A stretch of DNA of 64,000 nucleotides from Acidimicrobiia bacterium (GTDB taxonomy: Bacteria; Actinomycetota; Acidimicrobiia; IMCC26256; PALSA-610): NCBI GenBank assembly GCA_036271555.1, contig DATBAK010000065.1, positions 1 to 64,000 of the forward strand. Direction: 5' to 3'. The position numbers and the translations under genes are program-made. The notes under the pieces were generated by a model that did no database searches, had not been told where the DNA came from, and was given only the letters and a program-made list of their open reading frames with translations. Positions 43,906 through 52,539 of the stretch are shown here, one piece after another (positions within the stretch are counted from its first letter, which is position 1; each line of letters starts with the position of its first letter).

Positions 43906-46845
43906 ATGCGGGCTGGGGCCTTCTCGCGCCGCGCGCGCCGGGTCGTCGCGGTGTCGACGGCGGCGCTGTGCGGAGGTTTCGCACTGCCGGCGGCCGTCGC
44001 CGCCGCCCCGGCCGCGTCGAGCACGACGTCGCCGACGAACGCGGCGACCGAGGCCGCGGGCTCGCAGACGCTGCTCGCGGTCCGCGACCACTCGGCTCGC
44101 GACCTCGGCGCATACGGCACGGCGAACCCGATCCGACTCTCGATCGGGCTGCGACCTCCGCACCCGGCGGCGGAGCAGAAGTACCTCGACGCGCTCCAGG
44201 ACGAGTCGTCCCCCGACTTCCACCACTACCTGTCGACCGCGCAGTGGACGGCGCGATTCGGACCGAGCGCGGCGGCGCAGCAGAAGGTCGTCGCGTGGGC
44301 GAAGGCCGCGGGCATCACGGTGACGCATCTCTACCCGAACCGTCTCGTCGTCGATGTGACCGGAACCGCCGGCGCGGTGGAGCACGCGCTCGGCGTCCAG
44401 ATCGAGAACTACCGGCTCGGCACCCAGAGCTTCTTCGCGAACAACGCGAACCCGGTCGTGCCGGCGGCGCTCGCGAGCATCGTCGGGTCGATCAGCGGAT
44501 TGAACGACCGGCAGAACATGCATCCCTCGTCGCCGACCCCGCACGAGCCCGCGAACCGCGCGTACGTGGCCGGTCCGGTCGTCGCGCGCGGACCGCACGG
44601 CGCCGCGAACGGCAGTCGCACGAAACTGCGAGCGGCGACGAGCGCGCGCCGCGCCGGGCCGAACATCACCAGCGACGCGTACGACCCGACCGACATCTAC
44701 AGCTCCCAGGCGTACGACTACACCGCGCTCTCGGCGCTGGGTCACTGCTGCAACCCGCTCGGCAATGCCGCCAGCTCCCCCGCGCAGACGTCGATCGCGA
44801 TCGCGACGTTCGGCGCACAGGACATGAACGACATCGCCGCGTTCCACACGCAGTATCCGTACCTCGCGTACAACGTGCAGGAGGTGAACATCGACGGCAC
44901 GCCCGAGTTCGGTGACACCGAGGGCACGATGGACATCGAGTGGTCGACCGCGACGTCGAACAGCTTCGGCGCGAACGCGGACACCGCGAAGGTGTACGCC
45001 TACGACGCCGCCAACTTCGACGACTCGACCATCATCGACCAGTACAACGCCATGCTGAACGACAACCTCGCGCGCGTCTTCAGCACGAGTTGGAGCTGCA
45101 CCGAGATCACCGGATGTCCCGCGAGCATGATCACCCAGGAGCACGCGATCTTCGACGAGATGGTCGGGCAGGGCTGGACGCTCGTGGCCGCGTCGGGCGA
45201 CCGCGGCGCGTACGACGACTGCGCGACCAAGTCGGTCAGCTACCCGGCGAGCGACCCCGACGTCGTCGGCGCCGGTGGGACGCAGCTCACGCTGAATGCG
45301 GACTCGACGTACAACAGCGAGACCGCGTGGTCGGCCGGGCTGCCCGACTGCTTCGGCAACGACGGCGGCAGCGGTGGCGGCTGCAGCGCGCTGTTCTCGG
45401 CGCCCGCGTACCAGACGAACGAGCCGTGCGGCAGCGGCTCCCGCGCGGTGCCCGACCTCTCGCTCAACGCCGACTGGTTCAACACGCCCCAGAACACCTA
45501 CGTCGAAGGAATGTGGTACCCGAACGGTGGCACGAGCATCGTCGCGCCCGAGCTCGCGGGGTTCTTCGCGCAGGAGAACGCGTACCTTTTGGCCGAGGGC
45601 AGCATCTGCGGCTCCGGCGCGTCCGCGTGCGCACCGATGGGCAACGCGAACTTCCCGCTGTATCGCGACGCGCTCCTTGGCGCACCCCACAATCCCTTCT
45701 ACGACATCACGTCGGGATGCAACAGCAACTTCATCGGCACCGGATACTGCGCGGGCACGGGGGACGACCTCGTCACGGGATGGGGCTCCGCGAACATGCT
45801 GCAGCTCGCGTGGGGATTCAACTGGCGCCTGCTCGCCGACGCCGGCAAGCCGACCGTCGCGTTCTCGGGCGCGGTACCGCACGTGTGGTACCGAACCGAC
45901 GAGCCGCTCGGCATCACGGTCGCCGACACCGGCGGCGGCTTCCCGGCGAGCGGGGTCGCGGGATTCAGCGCGGCGTGGAACACCGACCCCGGCGACCCGA
46001 CGAGCGCGGCGGCGCCGGGCTCGGGCAACTCGTTCTACAAGGGACCCGAACACGTCAACACGACGAGCGAAACGCTCGATCTCGCGTTCCAGCTCCAGGG
46101 TTGCAACACGCTGAACGTCGAGGCGTGGGACAACATGGGGTATCAGTCGGGCGACGTCACCGACGGGCCGCTCTGTTTCGACTCGCAAGCACCGCTGATG
46201 TCCGCCCCGCCGTCGTCAGCGCTGGTCAAGAGCTCGTCGATCACGAACGGCAACGTGCCGGTGCGCATCAAGTGGTCCGCGTTCGACGCGACGAGCGGTG
46301 TGAAGAGCTACCGCGTCGACGAGAGCGTCGACGGCGGCGCGTACACCACTGTCGGCCGCGCGCTGCGCGCGACCTCGAAGGTGCTGAGCCTGCCCTCCGG
46401 TCACTCGTACCGGTTCCGCGTGCGCGCGACCGATCACGCGGGCAACGTGGGGCGATACTCGATCGGCAAGGTGTTCCACGTGCGATTGTTCGAAGAGAAC
46501 AAGCCGGCCGTCGCCTACACGTCGGGCTGGACCCGCGTCGCGCAGCCGGGCGCGTCGGGGGGCTTCGTGCGGGAGACGACGCTCGCAGGCAGGAAGGCGA
46601 CGTTCACGTTCTCGGGTGTGCAGGTCGGTTTCGTGACGACGACATCGCCGGACAACGGTGAGGCCAAGATCATGATCGACGGCCGGCGCGCCGGGGTCGT
46701 CGACACCGACGCGCCCGACGCCGCGGCGCAGATGCGGTTCGTCGAGACGCTGCCGGGTGCGGGGCCGCACACGTTCGTGGTGGACGGGCTGGGAACTGCC
46801 GGTCACCCGAACGTCGACGTCGACGCCTTCGTCGTGATCAGCTGA
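43906..46845 (+). CDS. Secreted S53 (sedolisin/pro-kumamolisin) serine-carboxyl peptidase
   Basis: The product has 979 residues from the ATG at 43906 (AAGGGG upstream). A signal peptide (about 1-35) is followed by a pro-domain (about 75-245, ending before GPNITSDAYDP) and the catalytic domain (about 255-610). Active residues are visible: Glu339 and Asp343 in DTEGTMDIEWSTA, oxyanion Asp432 in SGDRGAY, and Ser544 in NGGTSIVAPEL. The calcium-loop region is GTGDDLVTGWGS. After it come two C-terminal beta domains (about 650-980), one FN3-like (VPVRIKWSAFDATSG). Sedolisins digest proteins at acid pH outside the cell. The peptides could feed the Dpp-type importer. Confidence 0.93.
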   Translation: MRAGAFSRRARRVVAVSTAALCGGFALPAAVAAAPAASSTTSPTNAATEAAGSQTLLAVRDHSARDLGAYGTANPIRLSIGLRPPHPAAEQKYLDALQDESSPDFHHYLSTAQWTARFGPSAAAQQKVVAWAKAAGITVTHLYPNRLVVDVTGTAGAVEHALGVQIENYRLGTQSFFANNANPVVPAALASIVGSISGLNDRQNMHPSSPTPHEPANRAYVAGPVVARGPHGAANGSRTKLRAATSARRAGPNITSDAYDPTDIYSSQAYDYTALSALGHCCNPLGNAASSPAQTSIAIATFGAQDMNDIAAFHTQYPYLAYNVQEVNIDGTPEFGDTEGTMDIEWSTATSNSFGANADTAKVYAYDAANFDDSTIIDQYNAMLNDNLARVFSTSWSCTEITGCPASMITQEHAIFDEMVGQGWTLVAASGDRGAYDDCATKSVSYPASDPDVVGAGGTQLTLNADSTYNSETAWSAGLPDCFGNDGGSGGGCSALFSAPAYQTNEPCGSGSRAVPDLSLNADWFNTPQNTYVEGMWYPNGGTSIVAPELAGFFAQENAYLLAEGSICGSGASACAPMGNANFPLYRDALLGAPHNPFYDITSGCNSNFIGTGYCAGTGDDLVTGWGSANMLQLAWGFNWRLLADAGKPTVAFSGAVPHVWYRTDEPLGITVADTGGGFPASGVAGFSAAWNTDPGDPTSAAAPGSGNSFYKGPEHVNTTSETLDLAFQLQGCNTLNVEAWDNMGYQSGDVTDGPLCFDSQAPLMSAPPSSALVKSSSITNGNVPVRIKWSAFDATSGVKSYRVDESVDGGAYTTVGRALRATSKVLSLPSGHSYRFRVRATDHAGNVGRYSIGKVFHVRLFEENKPAVAYTSGWTRVAQPGASGGFVRETTLAGRKATFTFSGVQVGFVTTTSPDNGEAKIMIDGRRAGVVDTDAPDAAAQMRFVETLPGAGPHTFVVDGLGTAGHPNVDVDAFVVIS

Positions 46846-46895
46846 CCTCGCTCAACGGTTCGGCGCGTCATCTTCGGGTCCCGGCCTCTTCACCG

Positions 46896-48107
46896 TCACG
46901 CGGCCCGCATGTCGGGCTTGAGCAAGACCTTCGTGTACCCGTCGACGCGTCGGTCGAACTTCTCGTACGCGTCGGGCGCGTCCTCGAGCGGGAGGTCGTG
47001 GCTCACGATGAAGCTCGGTCGCGCGCAGCCCGACACGATGAGATCGCGCAGGTACACGTTGTACTGCTTCACCGGTGCCTGCCCCATCTCGATCGAGACG
47101 CCCTTGTTCCACGCCTCGCCGAGTGAGATCGGGAAGCGGCCCTGCTTCGCGTCCTCGTCGACGCCACCGGGATCCTCGGGGAAGTACACGCCGATGAGGC
47201 CGATGTGCCCGGTCGGGTTCGTGAGCCGCACGACATCGTCGATCACCTGTGTCGGACGTTGCTCCTCACCCCAGTGCTCCCGGTCCCACGCCTCGTACCC
47301 GACCGCGTCGATCGCGCACATCACCCCGGGCATCTTCTCGCCCTGGTCGCCGCGCCGATCCTGCACCGAGCGGCGGTGCGGCTCGCGGAGATCGATGATC
47401 TGCTGGACGGGATCGCCCGCGCCCGCGTCGACCCCGACCGCGCCCTCGATCTGCGCGACGCGCTGCAGCCGTTCGGGCACCCGGTCGACGACGTAGATCT
47501 CCGACGCGCCGCGCAGGCGCGCGCTCAACGCGCTCAGCAGACCGACCGGTCCCGCGCCGAAGATCGCGACCGTGTCGCCGGCGCGGACGTGCGCCTGCTC
47601 GGTCGCGTGATACCCGGTCGGGAAGATGTCGGCGAGGAGCACGAAGTCGTCCTCGAGCTCGTCGCCCGCGGTTCCGGGCAACTGCAGGCAGTTGAAGTCG
47701 GCGTACGGGACTCGTACGAACTCGGCCTGACCACCGCGGTGCGGACCCATGCCCGAGTAGCCGTAGCCCGCGGAGTGACTGTGCGGATTCGTCGTCAGGC
47801 ACGCGTTCGGGAAGCCGCGCGTGCAGTTGAAGCAGAAGCCGCACGCGATGTTGAACGGCAACACGACGCGGTCGCCCTTCGCGATCGTGCGCACGGCATC
47901 GCCGACCTCTTCGACGACGCCGAGGTTCTCGTGACCGAACACGACACCCGGCTCGACCGGCGCGCGTCCCTCGTACATGTGGAGGTCGCTGCCGCAGATC
48001 GCCGAGGTCGTCAGGCGCAGGACCGCATCCGTGGGCTCCACGATCTTCGCGTCCTCGACCTGCTCGACCGCGACCTCGTGCGGTCCCTTCCAGACGACGG
48101 CTCTCAC
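46896..48107 (-). CDS. Zinc-dependent alcohol/formaldehyde dehydrogenase-like
   Basis: The product has 403 residues from a GTG at 48107 (GGAGG six bases upstream). The MDR fold shows the catalytic zinc site Cys in SAICGSDLHMYEG, His/Glu in FGHENLGVV, and the structural-zinc cysteines ACGFCFNCTRGFPNAC (about 88-103). The NAD motif is AIFGAGPVGLLSALSA (about 184). The insert and the CAIDAVGYEAWD segment fit the glutathione-independent formaldehyde dehydrogenase group. It is the second gene after a small acidic protein. Confidence 0.9.
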   Translation of the reverse strand: MRAVVWKGPHEVAVEQVEDAKIVEPTDAVLRLTTSAICGSDLHMYEGRAPVEPGVVFGHENLGVVEEVGDAVRTIAKGDRVVLPFNIACGFCFNCTRGFPNACLTTNPHSHSAGYGYSGMGPHRGGQAEFVRVPYADFNCLQLPGTAGDELEDDFVLLADIFPTGYHATEQAHVRAGDTVAIFGAGPVGLLSALSARLRGASEIYVVDRVPERLQRVAQIEGAVGVDAGAGDPVQQIIDLREPHRRSVQDRRGDQGEKMPGVMCAIDAVGYEAWDREHWGEEQRPTQVIDDVVRLTNPTGHIGLIGVYFPEDPGGVDEDAKQGRFPISLGEAWNKGVSIEMGQAPVKQYNVYLRDLIVSGCARPSFIVSHDLPLEDAPDAYEKFDRRVDGYTKVLLKPDMRAA

Positions 48108-48126
48108 ATCGCACCTCCGCGCGCGC

Positions 48127-48405
48127 TCAATGGTCTTGGTTCGTATCGCCGGCCGCGCCCGGCGAGGGCGGCGTGTCCGGATCGGGCCACTCGCCGCCGC
48201 CCTCCATGTTCTCGACGCCGACGTTCATCTGCTGCGGTCGACGGACGTGCTCGCCGTCATCGACGGGCTCGCCGGTGTACAGCCGCTCGTCGCCTTCGAG
48301 CGGCGCCTCGGCCTCCGGCGGATCGACCGCCGGCACGTCGGCGGCGAACTCGCCACCCTCGGCTCCGGTCGGGCGGACGTCGTCATTCGGCAGCGCGGCG
48401 GACAT
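48127..48405 (-). CDS. Small acidic Pro-rich protein of unknown function
   Basis: The product has 92 residues from an ATG at 48405, acidic and Pro/Gly-rich (GAEGGEFAADVPAVDPPEAEAPLEGD), without helix-forming or membrane segments, probably disordered. It lies 19 bases upstream of the alcohol dehydrogenase gene, likely co-transcribed. No family is recognised. Confidence 0.55.
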   Translation of the reverse strand: MSAALPNDDVRPTGAEGGEFAADVPAVDPPEAEAPLEGDERLYTGEPVDDGEHVRRPQQMNVGVENMEGGGEWPDPDTPPSPGAAGDTNQDH

Positions 48406-48520
48406 GGCGGCATTGTGCCCGCGCGATCCGCGTGTTACTCGGGGACACGCGCAAGCGACGCACGCGCGACGACACGCGCTCCGTGGTTGCGCGACGTGCG
48501 CACCGGGAACATCTCACTTC

Positions 48521-49051
48521 GTGACAAGCGACACCGCGACGGAGGATCTCGTCGCCGACATCGCATCGCGACTCGGATCCCGACGCCTCGCGTGCGCAGA
48601 GTCGTGTACCGGCGGGCTGCTCGCGCAGATGTTCGCGAAGGCCACGGGCTCGATCGATTGGTTCCCGGGTGGCATCGTGACCTATCAGAAGGACGCGAAG
48701 GTCGCGCTGCTCGGACTCGAACCCGGACCGGTCGTGACGCACGCGGCGGCGCGGGCGATGGCCGCCGGGGCGGCGAAATTGTTCGGCTGCGAAGTTGCCG
48801 TGTCGATCACGTGCGCGGCCGGACCGGATCCGCTCGACGGCGTCGCCCCCGGAACGATCTTCGTCGGCACGTTCGTCGACGGGGAAGCGCGATCGCATCT
48901 GCACCGCATTCGCGGAAGCGTCGACATCGTGTGCCGTAGCGCGCGCGACTACGCGCTACGCGACCTGATGGTCGACCTCACCGCGTCGCGTCCCGCACCA
49001 TCGACATCGACATCCACATCGACAGAACGGGCGGTACCATGCCGACCTTGA
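48521..49051 (+). CDS. CinA C-terminal domain (nicotinamide-nucleotide amidase-like) protein
   Basis: The product has 176 residues from a GTG at 48521. The CinA_C core is clear: RLACAESCTGGLLAQMFAKATGSIDWFPGGIVTY, the catalytic region with Ser of AESCTGG, GPVVTHAAARAMAAG and VAVSITCAAGPDPLDGVAPGT. It deamidates NMN to NaMN in the pyridine-nucleotide cycle; stand-alone versions are common. The last 15 residues are Ser/Thr-rich low complexity. The next gene starts within it, an overlap of 13 bases in another frame. Confidence 0.92.
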   Translation: MTSDTATEDLVADIASRLGSRRLACAESCTGGLLAQMFAKATGSIDWFPGGIVTYQKDAKVALLGLEPGPVVTHAAARAMAAGAAKLFGCEVAVSITCAAGPDPLDGVAPGTIFVGTFVDGEARSHLHRIRGSVDIVCRSARDYALRDLMVDLTASRPAPSTSTSTSTERAVPCRP

Positions 49052-49608
49052 GCGACGCCGCCCACGCCTTGGTCTCGACCCACGGCACCAACCGCGCCCA
49101 CGTCGCGGTGTGCTCGTGCGGCTGGGAGTCGACTCCGGCTTCCGAAGCGCACGCGCACGCGCGTTGGAGGATCCACCTCGGGAGCCAGAAGGCTGCCGCA
49201 TCGTGCGCGCGCGCCGAAGTGACGATCAACGTCGCGCGCTCGAGGGTCGAAGAGCTGGTCGCGATCCGCACGAAGACGGCCACACGCCGCGCCGATCTCC
49301 GGGACCAACGCCGCCGGTTCGCCGCCGACGGCGAGCGGCGCAGGGAAGCCGCGCTGGATCCCCCGAACCCGTTCGATCGCGCGCAGATGCTCGAGCGCGC
49401 GCGCGAGATCGCGGGAATGTCGAGCACCGACCTGTGGTGCTCATACTTCGCGCTCGGCGGCGACCTGCAGCACGACTCGTTGACGGCCGTCCTCCAGGGA
49501 CAGCGCACGACGAGTCATCGCGAGCTCAACCGCGTCGCCGTTGCGCTGAACGAGCGCTTCGCGGAAGAGGGCTTCGGCTACCCGCTCGACTACTGGCCGA
49601 ACCGCTGA
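49039..49608 (+). CDS. Actinobacterial regulatory-type protein with CxC/His motif
   Basis: The product has 189 residues from an ATG at 49039. The N-terminal part has CSCGWESTPASEAHAHARWRIH, a possible zinc site (two Cys and three His). A basic helical middle (VEELVAIRTKTATRRADLRDQRRRF) leads to the C-terminus STDLWCSYFALGGDLQHDSL and LNRVAVALNERFAEEGFGYPL. The motif LWxxYFALGG with ALNERF occurs at the tail of many actinobacterial GAF/ANTAR-type regulators (recalled, not searched). No DNA-binding motif is certain. It follows the CinA-type gene by overlap. Confidence 0.6.
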   Translation: MPTLSDAAHALVSTHGTNRAHVAVCSCGWESTPASEAHAHARWRIHLGSQKAAASCARAEVTINVARSRVEELVAIRTKTATRRADLRDQRRRFAADGERRREAALDPPNPFDRAQMLERAREIAGMSSTDLWCSYFALGGDLQHDSLTAVLQGQRTTSHRELNRVAVALNERFAEEGFGYPLDYWPNR

Positions 49609-49620
49609 CGCACTGACCCC

Positions 49621-51468
49621 TCAGACGCGTGTGGCCTCGTCCTCGATGAGGACGATGATGCCCTCGATCGCGCCGCCGCCGCCCATCAGCTGGGAGAGCC
49701 GCACGCGACACGTGATCCGCTGACCCCGGCGGTTCGTGGCTTCGCTCGTGATCGGATTCTCCGGACACTCGCCTGCCAGGCACGAGCGCACGGCCGCGCC
49801 GAGCACTTCCACGGGAAAGCCGATGTCGAGGCCGAAGAAACCGCGGCCTTCGACCTCCTCCGCGCGCAGTCCCCACATCTCGAACGAGAGACCGTTCCAG
49901 ACGCGCACCTGAAGATCGCTGTCGAGGACGATCACGGAGGCCCCGAGGCTCGTGAGCATCGACTCCATGTACGCATTCACCTGGTTGAGGTCGCCGGTCC
50001 GGTCCCGCAGCTCGTCGTTGATCGTCTGGAGCTCTTCGTTCGTCGACGACAGCTCCTCGTTCATCGTCTCGAGCTCCTCGTTCGTCGACTGGAGCTCCTC
50101 GTTCGTCGTCTCGAGCTCCTCGATCGTCGACTGGAGCTCCTCGTTCGTCGTCTCGAGCTCCTCGTTCGACGACTGGAGCTCCTCGTACGCGGTCTCGAGC
50201 TCGCGGTGCGTCTCCTCGAGCTCTTCGGTGACGCGCCGGTGGTTCGTGACATCGGTGAACGACAGCAACACACCGACGTCGGAGTTCTCGATCTCGAGTG
50301 GCGTCACTCTGACGTCGAGGAACCGCGTGTCGTCGGGACCGAGGCGGTGGGCGACGCTCTCGAGCTCGATCTGCCGGCGGTGCAGCCGCGCCTGATCGAT
50401 CGACGATCGCAGCTCGACCGGCCGGTACGAGAGCTCGAGGTCCTGGAACGGGCGGCCGAGGCTGTGGGGCGAGATCGAGAAGCGCTTGCGCGCCGCGGCG
50501 TTGGCCGCCAGCAAGTTGCCGGCCGCGTCGATCAGCACGTCGGAGCTCGGCGCGTGCTCGAACGCGATGTCGGAGAGCGGCGTCACCGAATGCTCGTAGG
50601 GCGTGTCGGGACGGCTCGCGAGCGTCAGCAGACGCGTGCTCATGGTCGGTTCCGAGTGCTTGCAGAAGATCCGTTGCTTGAGGTCGACGGGCTGGAAGGA
50701 GTCGCCGTGCCCCAGCAGCATCTCCGCCTTGCCGAGGACGAGGAAGCCGCCGTTCACGAGCGAGAACTGGAGCCGCTGCACGAGCCTTCTCTGCACGTCG
50801 GCGTTGAAGTACATCAGCGTGTTGCGACACATGAGCATCTGCACGCGTGGAATCGGTGCGTCCTGCAAGAGATCGTGACGGCCGAAGATCACGAGCCGCC
50901 GTAGATCGTTCGTGAACGCGCCGCCGCCGTTGGGACGCGCGTCGAAGTACTTCGCGCGGAGATCCTCGGGGATCGACTCGAGCTCGCGGCTCGTGTACAC
51001 GGCGCGGCGCGCCTGCTCGAGCGCCTCGTTGTCGACGTCGGTCGCGTAGACCTTGACGCGCTCCTTCGCTTCGTCGATCCCCAGCGCCTCGGTGAGGAGC
51101 ATCACCGCGGAGAAGGCCTCCTGACCCGTCGCGCAACCGGCGCTCCAGACGCGAATCTGCTCGTCGTCGCGCGCGACGAGCTGCGGGATGATCGTGTCGT
51201 TGATCGCGTTCCAGGTGTCGCCGTCGCGGAAGAACGATGTGAGATTGATCAGGATCGTGTTGAAGAGCGGCTCGAACTCCTCGGGGTGCACCTGGAGGTA
51301 ATCGACGTAGTCCTCGTAGCTCTCGCAGTCGATCGTCTCCATGCGCTTCTCGATCCGGCGCGCGAGCGTGCCGCGCTTGTACCCGGTGAAGTCGAACGCC
51401 CGCGCGTTCTTCAGGTAGTCGAGTACCTCTTCGAGACCTTCTGACGGCTGTTCATTGGTGCCAACCAC
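49621..51468 (-). CDS. CheR-type methyltransferase with coiled coil and two PAS domains
   Basis: The product has 615 residues from a GTG at 51468 that overlaps the CheB stop (TAGTG). The CheR domain (about 10-270) has an N-terminal helical part, TILINLTSFFRD and the SAM motif WSAGCATGQEAFS (about 108-120), plus CRNTLMYFN. PAS-like domains lie at about 285-395 and about 500-610. Between them is an unbroken coiled coil of NEELQSTIEELETT-type heptads (about 406-490). CheR adds methyl groups to Glu side chains of receptors. With CheB next door this is a split version of the CheB-CheR-PAS fusion proteins; there are no chemoreceptors or CheA in the window. Confidence 0.9.
   Translation of the reverse strand: MVGTNEQPSEGLEEVLDYLKNARAFDFTGYKRGTLARRIEKRMETIDCESYEDYVDYLQVHPEEFEPLFNTILINLTSFFRDGDTWNAINDTIIPQLVARDDEQIRVWSAGCATGQEAFSAVMLLTEALGIDEAKERVKVYATDVDNEALEQARRAVYTSRELESIPEDLRAKYFDARPNGGGAFTNDLRRLVIFGRHDLLQDAPIPRVQMLMCRNTLMYFNADVQRRLVQRLQFSLVNGGFLVLGKAEMLLGHGDSFQPVDLKQRIFCKHSEPTMSTRLLTLASRPDTPYEHSVTPLSDIAFEHAPSSDVLIDAAGNLLAANAAARKRFSISPHSLGRPFQDLELSYRPVELRSSIDQARLHRRQIELESVAHRLGPDDTRFLDVRVTPLEIENSDVGVLLSFTDVTNHRRVTEELEETHRELETAYEELQSSNEELETTNEELQSTIEELETTNEELQSTNEELETMNEELSSTNEELQTINDELRDRTGDLNQVNAYMESMLTSLGASVIVLDSDLQVRVWNGLSFEMWGLRAEEVEGRGFFGLDIGFPVEVLGAAVRSCLAGECPENPITSEATNRRGQRITCRVRLSQLMGGGGAIEGIIVLIEDEATRV
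50010..50220. repeat. In-frame 21-bp tandem repeats encoding the CheR-PAS coiled coil
   Basis: About nine to ten copies of a 21-base unit (GAGCTCCTCGTTCGTCGWCTS-like, with a GAGCTC palindrome in most copies) lie inside the CheR-PAS gene. Each codes one seven-residue heptad (xxNEELx). The DNA repeat is more regular than codon choice alone requires, so it could expand or contract. Confidence 0.8.
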
Positions 51469-52472
51469 TACGCGTCCTTCGTCCCGGTCGCTTCGTTCGC
51501 GTCGCCGACGCCGAGCAGTCGTCGGAGCACTTCGACGTTCTCGCCCGTCTCGACGGCCTCGCTGTCGAACAGACGCGCGCTGATCGGACGGCGGGGGCGG
51601 GCGCGCTCGGCAAGCGCACGACTGAGCTCGGCGCGGTCTTCGAGCGCGCGCAGCGCCATCCAGAGCGCGTTCTCCACCGCCGTGTTCTGCTGGTCGAGCA
51701 GGCTCTCACCGGCCCACGCGTGGCCGACCCGGCACCGGAAGCGGAGCACGTCGGGGTCGTCGATGCGCCAGAGCACACCGTTGCAGTCGGGACACGGCCA
51801 TTGCGACGGCCGTCCGGGATGGTCGTTCCCGACGCCCGGAGGTCCATCCTCCATCATGGCGACCTCCTCGATCATCTCGGCCGACGGGTCACCGCCGTCG
51901 GCCGTCACCGGCTCCTTCACGAGGCGGCTGAGCAGCGGGCCGATCTCGACCGCCGGGACGATGTGGTCGGCGCCGGCCTCGATCGCGTGGCGCGGCATCT
52001 CGGAATAGAGCGCGTCGTCGGGATCCTGCACGACGCCCACGCCGCCCTGGCGCCGAATCGCCGAGAGCCCCGCGGTCCCGTCGCTCAGGGACCCGGACAG
52101 CACGACACCGATCACGCGCTCGCCGAAGTACCGGGCCGCGCTGCGGAACAGCGGATCGGCCGCGGGGCGGGAGCCGTTCTCACGCGGACCCGCGCGCACC
52201 AGGACGCGGCCGCGGTGCAGCAGCAGGTGACGGTCGCCGACGCAGACGTACACGCGCCCGGAGCGCAGGGGCTCGCCGTCGACGGCGGCCCGCGCCGGCA
52301 GCGGGCCGGCGCGGTCGAGGATCGCCGGCAGGGCCGATCCGCCGCGCGCGGGCATGTGCACCACCACGCACACGATGGCGTCGAAATCCTCGGGCAGTCC
52401 TGCGAAGACGGCTTTGAGCGCCTCGATCCCGCCCGCCGAGGCCGCGATGACGACCACATCGCGTCTCGCCAT
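51468..52472 (-). CDS. CheB-type protein-glutamate methylesterase with zinc-finger tail
   Basis: The product has 334 residues from the ATG at 52472 (AAGGAGG upstream). The CheB catalytic domain (about 1-185) has Ser12 in IAASAGG, His39 in VVVHMPAR and Asp131 in SGSLSDGTAG. There is no N-terminal receiver domain. The C-terminal part has a CPDCNGVLW...CRVGHAW zinc-binding stretch (about 240-270) and a helical region, as in many stand-alone CheB proteins of actinobacteria. It removes methyl groups from Glu side chains or deamidates Gln; the target here is unknown. It is followed immediately by the CheR gene. Confidence 0.92.
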   Translation of the reverse strand: MARRDVVVIAASAGGIEALKAVFAGLPEDFDAIVCVVVHMPARGGSALPAILDRAGPLPARAAVDGEPLRSGRVYVCVGDRHLLLHRGRVLVRAGPRENGSRPAADPLFRSAARYFGERVIGVVLSGSLSDGTAGLSAIRRQGGVGVVQDPDDALYSEMPRHAIEAGADHIVPAVEIGPLLSRLVKEPVTADGGDPSAEMIEEVAMMEDGPPGVGNDHPGRPSQWPCPDCNGVLWRIDDPDVLRFRCRVGHAWAGESLLDQQNTAVENALWMALRALEDRAELSRALAERARPRRPISARLFDSEAVETGENVEVLRRLLGVGDANEATGTKDA

Positions 52473-52539
52473 CCTTGCCTCCTTCGGTGCGGACGACCCT
52501 ACCCGTGCGTGCCGCTTCTCGACCCTTCCCGGGGCGTCG

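Noticed and set aside
43753-46188. 811-residue frame antisense to the S53 peptidase
   Set aside because: It has only shadow composition, whereas the sense strand has a complete sedolisin triad.
50010-50220. Possible CRISPR-like repeats
   Set aside because: Units are contiguous with no spacers, stay in frame and code for heptads.
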